DNA of 14,900 nucleotides from Candidatus Hydrogenedentota bacterium. GTDB lineage: Bacteria; Hydrogenedentota; Hydrogenedentia; Hydrogenedentiales; CAITNO01. The translations under genes and the position numbers were made by a program. The notes beneath the pieces are model-generated. The model had not been told where the DNA came from, did no database searches, and saw nothing but the letters and a program-made list of their open reading frames with translations. This document shows positions 1 to 8,925 of this stretch, piece by piece; position 1 is the stretch's first letter; the number at the start of each line of letters is the position of its first letter. The DNA is taken from NCBI GenBank assembly GCA_903922535.1, contig CAIXUF010000254.1, forward strand, positions 1 to 14,900. The letters are read 5' to 3'.

Positions 1-1
1 G

Positions 2-130
2 CGCAAGCCCATGGCGCAGCCCGTGACGATGCCCAGATCGGAAGTGGACATCACGCCCGACCCGAAGGTCTATTGGCTGGGCGCGCTGGTGGTCGCGCTT
101 ACGGTTGCCCTGTACATCATCTGGCGTTAA
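2..130 (+). CDS. 3' end of a membrane protein, possibly a sodium:solute symporter (partial)
   Basis: Only the last 42 codons lie in the window; the 5' end is off the left edge and the stop is TAA at 128-130. The visible tail is a short polar stretch (EVDITPDPKVYW) followed by one hydrophobic helix of about 18 residues (WLGALVVALTVALYIIWR), so the protein ends in a membrane segment with a positive last residue. A soluble linker followed by a final helix resembles the end of the full-length symporter at the right of this window, and such transporters often sit beside glycosidase genes. The family call is therefore inference, and any polytopic membrane protein would fit. It is read in the same direction as the beta-galactosidase and ends 108 bases before its start. 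Confidence 0.5.
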   Translation, partial: RKPMAQPVTMPRSEVDITPDPKVYWLGALVVALTVALYIIWR

Positions 131-3514
<3,384 letters not shown>

Positions 3515-3539
3515 AACATCTCCCGGGAAGACCCTTTTT

Positions 3540-3579
3540 GCCGCACACTCCAGCCAGGACGGGGTGTGCGGCTCTTTTT
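3540..3579 (+). terminator. Strong intrinsic terminator of the beta-galactosidase
   Basis: GCCGCACACTCC (3540-3551) pairs with GGGGTGTGCGGC (3561-3572) to give a 12-bp stem with one G-T pair and a 9-base loop (3552-3560). It is followed by TCTTTTT. It begins 25 bases after the stop codon. The opposite strand has no T tract in the right place, so it serves the plus strand only. Confidence 0.85.
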
Positions 3580-3581
3580 CA

Positions 3582-3617
3582 GTCCATCCCGTCCATCCCG
3601 TCCATATCGTCCATGAT
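3582..3617. repeat. Four 9-bp tandem repeats downstream of the beta-galactosidase
   Basis: Units are GTCCATCCC (3582-3590), GTCCATCCC (3591-3599), GTCCATATC (3600-3608) and GTCCATGAT (3609-3617). All four begin with GTCCAT. The array lies between the terminator and the 3' end of the convergent ferredoxin gene, 11 bases from that gene's stop, so it is strictly intergenic. Confidence 0.8.
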
Positions 3618-3628
3618 CCGGGATTATC

Positions 3629-3937
3629 TCAACCCTGTTCCGCAACCACCCCTTCCGCAATCTCCTCCAGAATGCCTTCCAAATCCGCCTCCGTAACCCC
3701 CGAATACCAGACATTGTCTGGAAACACCATGATATTTGGACCTTGCACGCATTGGTTGAGACAGCCGGACTTGCTCACCCGTATCACTTTGCCCAGCCCC
3801 AGCGCCTTCACCCGCGCCTTCAGGCCGGCATGAAGGTCCACCGAACCGCGCCCGGAACAGCAGGGCGCGCCGCCGGGCGGCCGCTCGTTCACGCAGACAA
3901 AGACGACCTTCTTATAGGGAACCGGGTGCTTTTCCAT
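3629..3937 (-). CDS. Thioredoxin-fold [2Fe-2S] ferredoxin
   Basis: A 102-residue electron-carrier protein of the thioredoxin-like ferredoxin family, the fold shared by Aquifex Fd, the Clostridium/Azotobacter 2Fe-2S proteins and NuoE. The likely cluster ligands are C15 (VFVCVNER), C26 or C27 (GAPCCSGRG), C59 and C63 (SGCLNQCVQGPN). The spacing of the last pair and the following GPN stretch are typical. The ATG at 3937 has AGGAG five bases upstream (3943-3947 on the minus strand). It is the second gene of a minus-strand pair, 43 bases behind the NAD kinase, so the two are probably co-transcribed. Its redox partner is not visible here. The family call is strong; the physiological role is unknown. 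Confidence 0.88.
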   Translation of the reverse strand: MEKHPVPYKKVVFVCVNERPPGGAPCCSGRGSVDLHAGLKARVKALGLGKVIRVSKSGCLNQCVQGPNIMVFPDNVWYSGVTEADLEGILEEIAEGVVAEQG

Positions 3938-3980
3938 GATTGCTCCTGTTGGCTGCGCCGCCCTGCGCTGCTTCGGACGG

Positions 3981-4751
3981 CTAAAACGGCTCGTGAAGGC
4001 GTTTTACCGGCTCACAGGTCAGGATAACCGCGCTCTGCGGGTGACGCCGCACGACAAGCTCGTCCTTTTCCACAAGGGACACATAATCCGCAGAACTGTC
4101 AAACGCAAGCAGCGCCGGGCCGCGCGTGATCACAAACCGCACCGTCACGTCCTCCGCCACCACCAGATGGTTGGTCCGGTGCGACACCGACTTGAAGGCA
4201 ACGCCGATACCCCGCTGAAAAAGGCCCCGGGTTATCGAATTAAAGTAGGCCGTGCTCCCAAAGGGGGTGCAGGCGATGAACCCGTCGCCGATAAGCTCGG
4301 CGCCATTGTCATAAGGTTCGTCGTCCAGCCAAAGCCGGAAGCGCACGGCGCTGTTGATCCGGCCCATGTCCACATTGATTTCGTTCAGGCACACCAGGGA
4401 GAAATCCGGCTCCACCACCCCCGGTTCTGGGTGGTTGATCAGGCATTCCAGCTTGATGTATTCATTCCGCACCAGCCGTCCGGCAGCCAGTGCCTCAATC
4501 ACGTCACCGGCCGGATGGGGGATGCAGCGGTGGCCCAGACGGCTGTTCAGAATGGGCACCTTCGGCCTGCCCGGCCAGCGCAACTCCGCCGCCAAAAGCG
4601 TTCCGTCCCCCCCGAACGACACCACCACGTCGGGATTGGCCTCCACCATTTCGAGATTGCCATGACGCACGAAGTGCGGCATGAGCGCCTCCGACTCGTT
4701 TCCGAACAAGGCCACGCGCAAGTGCCGATACTCGCTTTCGGGTGCTGTCAT
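3981..4751 (-). CDS. nadK: NAD kinase (divergent, short form)
   Basis: Phosphorylates NAD to NADP in the cytoplasm. With the ATG at 4751 the protein has 256 residues, close to other short bacterial NAD kinases. The first strand LRVALFGNE (11-19) leads to the diphosphate loop FGGDGTLL, with catalytic D49 in GGDGT (47-51). Substrate motifs are LNEIN (NE at 123-124) and TPFGSTAYFNS (162-169), where the usual form is TPTGSTAYSLS. The glycine-rich GVNxGxLGFL segment is replaced by ILNSRLGHRC (67-76), and GGPI after the GSTAY motif by ITRG. The start is uncertain: an in-frame ATG at 4775 adds eight residues, and neither has an ideal ribosome-binding site. It is the first gene of a minus-strand pair with the ferredoxin. 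A related lipid kinase of the same fold is less likely because of the NE and GSTAY motifs. Confidence 0.85.
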   Translation of the reverse strand: MTAPESEYRHLRVALFGNESEALMPHFVRHGNLEMVEANPDVVVSFGGDGTLLAAELRWPGRPKVPILNSRLGHRCIPHPAGDVIEALAAGRLVRNEYIKLECLINHPEPGVVEPDFSLVCLNEINVDMGRINSAVRFRLWLDDEPYDNGAELIGDGFIACTPFGSTAYFNSITRGLFQRGIGVAFKSVSHRTNHLVVAEDVTVRFVITRGPALLAFDSSADYVSLVEKDELVVRRHPQSAVILTCEPVKRLHEPF

Positions 4752-4817
4752 GGAAATCAGAATTCCCCGGTGCATCCCTTCGGATGGGTTCGGCAAAATG
4801 CCGCTCCAAGAATCTCC

Positions 4818-4826
4818 AGTATACCA
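4818..4826 (-). promoter_or_regulatory. Extended -10 promoter candidate for the NAD kinase-ferredoxin pair
   Basis: Read on the minus strand the site is TGGTATACT: a TG dinucleotide one base upstream of TATACT, a one-mismatch match to TATAAT. The -35 position has no good hexamer, as is common for extended -10 promoters. Transcription would begin near 4810, leaving a leader of 35-60 bases to either candidate start. Confidence 0.5.
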
Positions 4827-4894
4827 TGAAGCACCCCGTTCGGCACCTTTGAATTGGTGAAAGGAAGAAACTGTCAAAACCGGGCAATCTATTC

Positions 4895-4924
4895 TTGACA
4901 AAACAGGAAAGACTGAATTATCAT
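4895..4924 (+). promoter_or_regulatory. Sigma-70-type promoter facing the exopolysaccharide operon
   Basis: A perfect TTGACA (4895-4900) is followed after 18 bases by TATCAT (4919-4924), one mismatch from TATAAT. It is the best promoter match in the window. It faces the exopolysaccharide genes and would give a leader of roughly 440 bases before the GTG at 5371. Confidence 0.6.
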
Positions 4925-5045
4925 GCATTCGGCTTTCCAGGGCATTGTCACTTGGCAGAACCGGCAAGGGCAATTGAACTACCAGGAACCGTGTCTTATG
5001 CAGTTTGGCAGTGAAACAAAACTTCATGGCCTCACGCCTGTGCCT

Positions 5046-5075
5046 TTGCTTTTTTGGAAACGACACATGTATAAT
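5046..5075 (+). promoter_or_regulatory. Second promoter candidate in the exopolysaccharide leader
   Basis: TTGCTT (5046-5051), which matches three of six -35 bases, is followed after 18 bases by a perfect TATAAT (5070-5075). It lies about 300 bases before the first gene of the operon. It could be an alternative start site to the promoter at 4895. Confidence 0.4.
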
Positions 5076-5339
5076 TCAATGCTGCGAAGAGAACATGCGC
5101 GCGTATTGAGAATGTTTGTGCGATACGGACAGAAAAGCATGGGGAATCTGGCGGTGCGTTTGAAGAACGGGGTTCTTTCGACCAGCGAATCGGCTCTGTC
5201 ACCTGATGGATGGCAGGCCATTCCCGCGCTGAAAGGCCTGTTCGCGCGCCTGCGAGCCCTGCTTTTCATCCCTCTGAATTCAACTGCGGCGCATGGCCGG
5301 TCGCGCCCCGGACCCAGTAGTTTTCGCGGAAACCTTGAC

Positions 5340-5352
5340 ACATGCGGCATGT
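5340..5352. repeat. Perfect inverted repeat just before the operon's first gene
   Basis: ACATGC-G-GCATGT is a 6-bp perfect inverted repeat around one central base. It overlaps the last base of TTGACA (5335-5340) and lies 18 bases before the GTG start. Its size and symmetry suit a dimeric regulator's operator, but no regulator gene is in the window. Confidence 0.4.
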
Positions 5353-5370
5353 CCGTAATGAGGTACTCTC

Positions 5371-6210
5371 GTGTTTGAGCAAGCGATCGCAGCGGCAAAT
5401 GAAATGAAAAGAAAGTCCCGCCTGAACGCGGCGGCCAACACCTGCCTTCTTGGCTGTTGCGCGCTGCTGGTAGCGGTCCTGGCGGGATGCGCCACCGCGC
5501 CCAAATGGTCGGAAAAGCCGGTGCCCCCGGTGGTGGCCGACGCCGCGCCGGCACCGGCGCCTGAAGTCAAGGTGATTCTGCAGCCCTACGACACGGTTCG
5601 CATCAAATTCCTTTACTGGCCCGAATTGGACGACGAGCAGATGATCCGGCCGGACGGCAAAATCTCCCTGCTTATGGTCGGCGAGGTCGAGGCGCAGAAT
5701 CGGACCCCTGACGAACTCCAAAAGGAACTCGTCAAGCTGTACGAATCAAAACTGAATGAACCTGACATCAACGTGGTGGCCGCCAGCCTGGCCAACAACC
5801 GCGTGTACGTCGGCGGTGAGGTCGGCACCCCCGGCCTGATCCTGATTCAGGGCAAACTCACCGCGCTGGGAGCCATTATGCAGGCCGGCGGCTTTATCGA
5901 ATCCAGCGCCAAAAAATCCAGTGTCGTCGTTGTCCGCCAGCAGGACGGCAAACAGTTTGCCCGCACCTTGGACCTCGGCAAGGTGCTGAACGGCGCCGAA
6001 ACGGAGGCCTTCTACCTGCAGCCCTACGACATCGTCTATGTGCCGCGCACGACCATAACCCACGTGAATGAGTTTGTCGCCCAGTACATCGACGGCATCA
6101 TTCCCAAGCATTTGACCATGACCATGGGCCTTTACAATCAAAGCCTCAACAGCAGCGGCCTGAAAGCGTCAACCAACATCTCGCTTCCCTCAAGTCTGAC
6201 CTCCAAATGA
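5371..6210 (+). CDS. Outer-membrane polysaccharide export lipoprotein (Wza type)
   Basis: Forms the outer-membrane or periplasmic channel for exported polysaccharide. The GTG at 5371 is preceded by TGAGGT (5359-5364) six bases upstream, giving 279 residues; an ATG at 5404 gives a more usual signal peptide (MKRKSR start) and is a fair alternative. Residues 12-40 form a lipoprotein signal with the lipobox VLAGC (C40 as acylated cysteine in the long form). A Poly_export domain follows (YDTVRIKFLYWPELD, then RPDGKISLLMVGEVEA), then one SLBB domain (VYVGGEVGTPGLI through LGAIMQAGGF) and DIVYVPRTTI. At about 240-265 mature residues it is shorter than E. coli Wza (about 360) and has a single SLBB repeat. 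It is the first gene of the plus-strand operon, 55 bases ahead of the co-polymerase. Confidence 0.9.
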   Translation: MFEQAIAAANEMKRKSRLNAAANTCLLGCCALLVAVLAGCATAPKWSEKPVPPVVADAAPAPAPEVKVILQPYDTVRIKFLYWPELDDEQMIRPDGKISLLMVGEVEAQNRTPDELQKELVKLYESKLNEPDINVVAASLANNRVYVGGEVGTPGLILIQGKLTALGAIMQAGGFIESSAKKSSVVVVRQQDGKQFARTLDLGKVLNGAETEAFYLQPYDIVYVPRTTITHVNEFVAQYIDGIIPKHLTMTMGLYNQSLNSSGLKASTNISLPSSLTSK

Positions 6211-6265
6211 TCCCCGCAAGAGCTGTTTTGTAAAGCGTTCATAGCGTCTTTAGGAGCCGTACTGA

Positions 6266-7864
6266 ATGAACATCGATTCCAGACCAGGAAGTACGCTGCG
6301 CACCAAAGCGCTGGCCTTTGCCACGGAAATTGTGCAAAGTTCGGCCCGCGACGTGGTGCAGGTGATTTTTCGCCACAAATGGATTATCGTCGTTTTCTTT
6401 GTCCTGGTCTCCGCTGCCGCGGCGACTTACGCATTCACGGCGCCGGAGGTGTTCCGATCCCAGGCCAAACTGCTCATCCGACTCGGCCGCGAGAATCTGT
6501 CGGTGGATCCTTCGGTTGTCGCCGGCCCCACGATGGGCGTGTCGCAGAACCGGGAGAACGAGCTAAACTCCGAGCTTACCATCCTGACCAGCCGACTTCT
6601 TGCGGAACAGGTGGTGGATGCTGTGGGTGAGAAAACCCTGCTGGAAAAACCCCACGAACCGACCGCAAAGGAACAGGTGTTCCAGACGGTGCAGAGGCTG
6701 AAGAGTCTGCCCCGCATAATTCTGGCCCAGCTTGATCCGGAGCCGCCCCTTCCGCCCCGGGACCAGGCGATCAAAACGCTGCTGGCCAGCACGGCGGTCG
6801 AGGTGGAGAAAAAAACCAACATCATCAGCGTCGCGTTTGAAGCCAGGAATCCCGAAACCGCCCGCCAGACGCTGGAAACCCTGGTCACGTCCTATCTGGA
6901 CCGCCATATAAAAGTGCATTCGTCACAGGCGTCGCCGCAGTTCTTTGAAGACCAGGCCGCAAAATTCCTGGAGAAACTGTCCGACCGCGAAAAAGAACGC
7001 GACGAGTTTCGCGTCAGCCACGGCATTTCGGACATCGAAAAGCAAAAAGAGGCGCTCCTGACGCAGATAACCCAGATGAGCGGCGAGCGCAGCGGAGCGG
7101 AGGCGGAGGCACAGGCGGCCGAAGCGCGCGTGGCCTCCCTGGAGAAGACCCTTCACGGAAAGTCCGCGACAATCGTCACCAGCGAGACGAGCGGCACCGC
7201 CAACATCACCGCCGAGAAACTCAAGAGCAACCTCACGGACATGAAGCTCAAAGAGACGGACATGGCCGCGCGCTATCCCGACACCTACCGGCCCCTGGCG
7301 GAACTGCGCGAGCAGATCAAGCAGGCTGAAATCATGCTCAAAAAGGAGCGCGAATCCCTGACCACGGTAACCACGGGGCTCGACCCCAACCACCAGCAGC
7401 TTCAGTTTCAACTCGACTCCGAGCGGGCCACGTTGAACGCGCAAAAGGCCCGTGAAACCTCCATCGCGGCCGAAATCGAGCGGGTGCAGGCGAAGCTGGC
7501 CGATCTCACCACCCTGGACGCGGAGGCAACACGTCTCGACCGTGACGTGGAGGTGGCCAGCCAGGAGTACCGAGACTACCGGGAGGGGCTGCAACGGGCG
7601 CGCATCTCGGCCGCCATGGACATGGACAAGGTGTCAAACGTGAGCGTGGTGCAGCCGGCGACGGCATCGACGATCCCCGTAAAGCCGCAGAAAATGCGCA
7701 TCCTCGCCCTCGGCCTGTTCATGGGCCTGTGCGGGGGCGTGTTTCTCGCTTTTGTGCGCGAATACATGGATGACACGCTTCACAACAAGGAAGACGTGGA
7801 GGCAAAACTCGGGGTGCCCGTGCTTGCAATAATCACCAACAAGGAATTCACGAGTAGTTTCTAG
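6266..7864 (+). CDS. Polysaccharide co-polymerase / chain-length determinant (Wzc-GumC type, no kinase domain)
   Basis: An inner-membrane protein that controls chain length and couples synthesis to export. It has 532 residues. TAGGAG (6251-6256) lies 9 bases before the ATG. The order is a cytoplasmic N-terminus, membrane helix 1 (about 38-58), a Wzz domain (SQAKLLIRLG, ENELNSELTILTSRLLAEQVV), a long heptad-rich coiled coil (about 215-445, rich in E, K, A and L), a PATASTIPVKPQK motif, and membrane helix 2 (about 478-497). It ends soon after with DDTLHNKEDVEAKLGVPVLAI. That tail is where a fused BY-kinase would begin, but the gene stops; the kinase-like part is the separate next gene. The length and split layout match GumC-like proteins of Gram-negative bacteria. 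Confidence 0.9.
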   Translation: MNIDSRPGSTLRTKALAFATEIVQSSARDVVQVIFRHKWIIVVFFVLVSAAAATYAFTAPEVFRSQAKLLIRLGRENLSVDPSVVAGPTMGVSQNRENELNSELTILTSRLLAEQVVDAVGEKTLLEKPHEPTAKEQVFQTVQRLKSLPRIILAQLDPEPPLPPRDQAIKTLLASTAVEVEKKTNIISVAFEARNPETARQTLETLVTSYLDRHIKVHSSQASPQFFEDQAAKFLEKLSDREKERDEFRVSHGISDIEKQKEALLTQITQMSGERSGAEAEAQAAEARVASLEKTLHGKSATIVTSETSGTANITAEKLKSNLTDMKLKETDMAARYPDTYRPLAELREQIKQAEIMLKKERESLTTVTTGLDPNHQQLQFQLDSERATLNAQKARETSIAAEIERVQAKLADLTTLDAEATRLDRDVEVASQEYRDYREGLQRARISAAMDMDKVSNVSVVQPATASTIPVKPQKMRILALGLFMGLCGGVFLAFVREYMDDTLHNKEDVEAKLGVPVLAIITNKEFTSSF

Positions 7865-7869
7865 CAGGT

Positions 7870-7903
7870 CCCGTGGCTCCGGCGTCAAGACCGGAGCGAC
7901 GGG
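7870..7903 (+). other. Strong intercistronic hairpin between co-polymerase and CpsD-like genes
   Basis: CCCGT (7870-7874) pairs with ACGGG (7899-7903), and GCTCCGG (7876-7882) pairs with CCGGAGC (7891-7897), with one G-G mismatch between the two helices and an 8-base loop. The hairpin begins 5 bases after the co-polymerase stop codon. It is followed by AAAAAG and not a T tract, so it is not a classic terminator on either strand. It could protect or mark a processing point in the transcript and set unequal levels of the two proteins. Confidence 0.7.
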
Positions 7904-7925
7904 AAAAAGTCCTTGGAAAACCAAT

Positions 7926-8654
7926 ATGACAACTGACCAAGAAGAACTGACGGCGGAAGACACCCATCAGCAGGATGAATCCTCCCGGGCACTCGTTGTG
8001 CGGGGACAATTGTCCCAGTTGCCCGAGCCGTTGCAGGACAAAATATTCGCGCTGCACCGTCGCATTGCCCTGCTGTTGGAACGGCGCCAGGGCAGCGTGG
8101 TGCAGTTTGCCAGCGCGCAAAGCGAACGGGAAGGCTCGAAGATTGTCTTGGAACTGGCCAAGCTGACCGCCCAGCGGCTGGACCGCAAGGTCCTGCTGTT
8201 CGCGATCGGCCCGGTGCCCTACGCCCTGCCCAACGGCGCCGGACAGCCCTCTTCCGACGAAAGCTGGGAAAAGTCCGTCCGCAACGGCGTCGTTGTTGAG
8301 GAGCAAATCCACACCGTCGAGGGCACCAGTCTCTCCTTCTGCCAGATCGGATCCTCCGCCGAGACACTGCCCGCCATCCTCGACAACCCCCGGTTCGACG
8401 TGTTCATCAACCTGCTGCGAAGCCGCTACGACATGGTGCTGGTGGACTGTCCGTCCATGGCCGAGTCCACCATCGCGGCGCGCATCGCGAACATATCCGA
8501 CGGGGTGGTTCTGATCGTCGACGCGGGAAAGACACGCTGGCAGGTTATCAGAAACCAGATCCGCGAGATCCAGGCAAACCGCGGATCCGTGCTGGGCATT
8601 GTGCTCAACAAGCGCAAGTTCTACATTCCCGAGTTCATCTACAAGCGCCTGTAA
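7926..8654 (+). CDS. CpsD/BY-kinase-like protein with a degenerate ATP-binding site
   Basis: A 242-residue cytoplasmic protein of the CpsD/CapB fold, placed right after the co-polymerase it would normally partner. In active BY-kinases the P-loop reads roughly S-A-x-P-G-E-G-K-S-T. Here the aligned stretch is SAQSEREGSKIVLELAKL (63-80): the GK[ST] order is lost, although K72 is one place further on. Walker A' normally ends in D-A-D; here it is KVLLFAIG (88-95) with no acidic residue. Walker B is kept (YDMVLVDCPSM, D174), as is the DGVVLIVDAGKTR segment. The C-terminus NKRKFYIPEFIYKRL has two tyrosines but no tyrosine cluster. It therefore looks like a regulatory pseudo-kinase, though weak nucleotide binding is not excluded. 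Frame and length are intact, so it is not a decayed gene. Confidence 0.8.
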   Translation: MTTDQEELTAEDTHQQDESSRALVVRGQLSQLPEPLQDKIFALHRRIALLLERRQGSVVQFASAQSEREGSKIVLELAKLTAQRLDRKVLLFAIGPVPYALPNGAGQPSSDESWEKSVRNGVVVEEQIHTVEGTSLSFCQIGSSAETLPAILDNPRFDVFINLLRSRYDMVLVDCPSMAESTIAARIANISDGVVLIVDAGKTRWQVIRNQIREIQANRGSVLGIVLNKRKFYIPEFIYKRL

Positions 8655-8739
8655 TTGATTTGCCTTTCTTGAAAGAAACCCGCGGCACCCGGTTCTGCGA
8701 CACCATGGGGCAGGTCGGCCGTGTTGGCCATTTCAGGTA

Positions 8740-8768
8740 TTGCGTAAAATGCGAACTTGTGATAGTAT
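8740..8768 (+). promoter_or_regulatory. Candidate promoter in the gap before the WecA-like gene
   Basis: TTGCGT (8740-8745) is followed after 17 bases by TAGTAT (8763-8768), with the TG of an extended -10 at 8760-8761. It lies in a 271-base gap (8655-8925) that has no gene, the longest break inside the plus-strand block. A leader of about 150 bases would precede the GTG at 8926. The hexamers match only 3 and 4 of 6 bases. Confidence 0.35.
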
Positions 8769-8925
8769 TCACTGGTTCGCGCTTGGCACTGTGAAAGGGA
8801 GGGCGGTGCACGCGGGGCGGAGCTGAGCTGAGCGCGCATAGGATTGTGGATGTCATGCGGGTTGGGAATGCCGACAGATGGGCAGGATCCTCTTTCCGGA
8901 ATGACGGCAGACCGAGGGTAATGCA

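Larger units (their letters stand above)
4925..5370 (+). other. Long gene-free leader before the exopolysaccharide operon
   Basis: No convincing gene is seen. An open frame of 151 codons begins at 4923 but starts inside the promoter, lacks a Shine-Dalgarno site and overlaps the next gene's start. The stretch holds a second promoter candidate (5046-5075), a small hairpin AAGAAC/GTTCTT (5163-5177), a second TTGACA (5335-5340) without a matching -10, and a perfect inverted repeat at 5340-5352. Its base composition is less GC-rich in the first half than the flanking genes. The most likely role is a regulatory 5' leader. Confidence 0.5.

Noticed and set aside
3540..3617. Tandem repeats considered as a CRISPR array
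   Set aside because: Units of nine bases are contiguous with no spacers, so this is a simple tandem repeat.
3936..4829. Long plus-strand open frame of 297 codons
   Set aside because: It is antisense to the NAD kinase, whose GGDGT, NE and GSTAY motifs are unmistakable. The plus-strand translation is rich in H, P and R, as expected of a shadow frame.
5163..5177. AAGAAC-GGG-GTTCTT hairpin as a terminator or attenuator
   Set aside because: The stem has six pairs with a three-base loop, is AU-rich, and is followed by only three T bases.
5335..5369. TTGACA at 5335 as a promoter for the first exopolysaccharide gene
   Set aside because: No -10 hexamer lies at a spacing of 16-18 bases. TACTCT at 5364 would need 23 bases and TAATGA at 5356 is a poor match at 15.
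4923..5378. Open frame of 151 codons in the leader of the exopolysaccharide operon
   Set aside because: It begins within the -10 element of the best promoter, lacks a Shine-Dalgarno site, overlaps the next gene and shows no recognisable domain or membrane pattern.
8665..8678. TTTCTT-GA-AAGAAA inverted repeat after the CpsD-like gene
   Set aside because: The loop would be two bases and the stem is AT-rich. It is unlikely to form a stable terminator.
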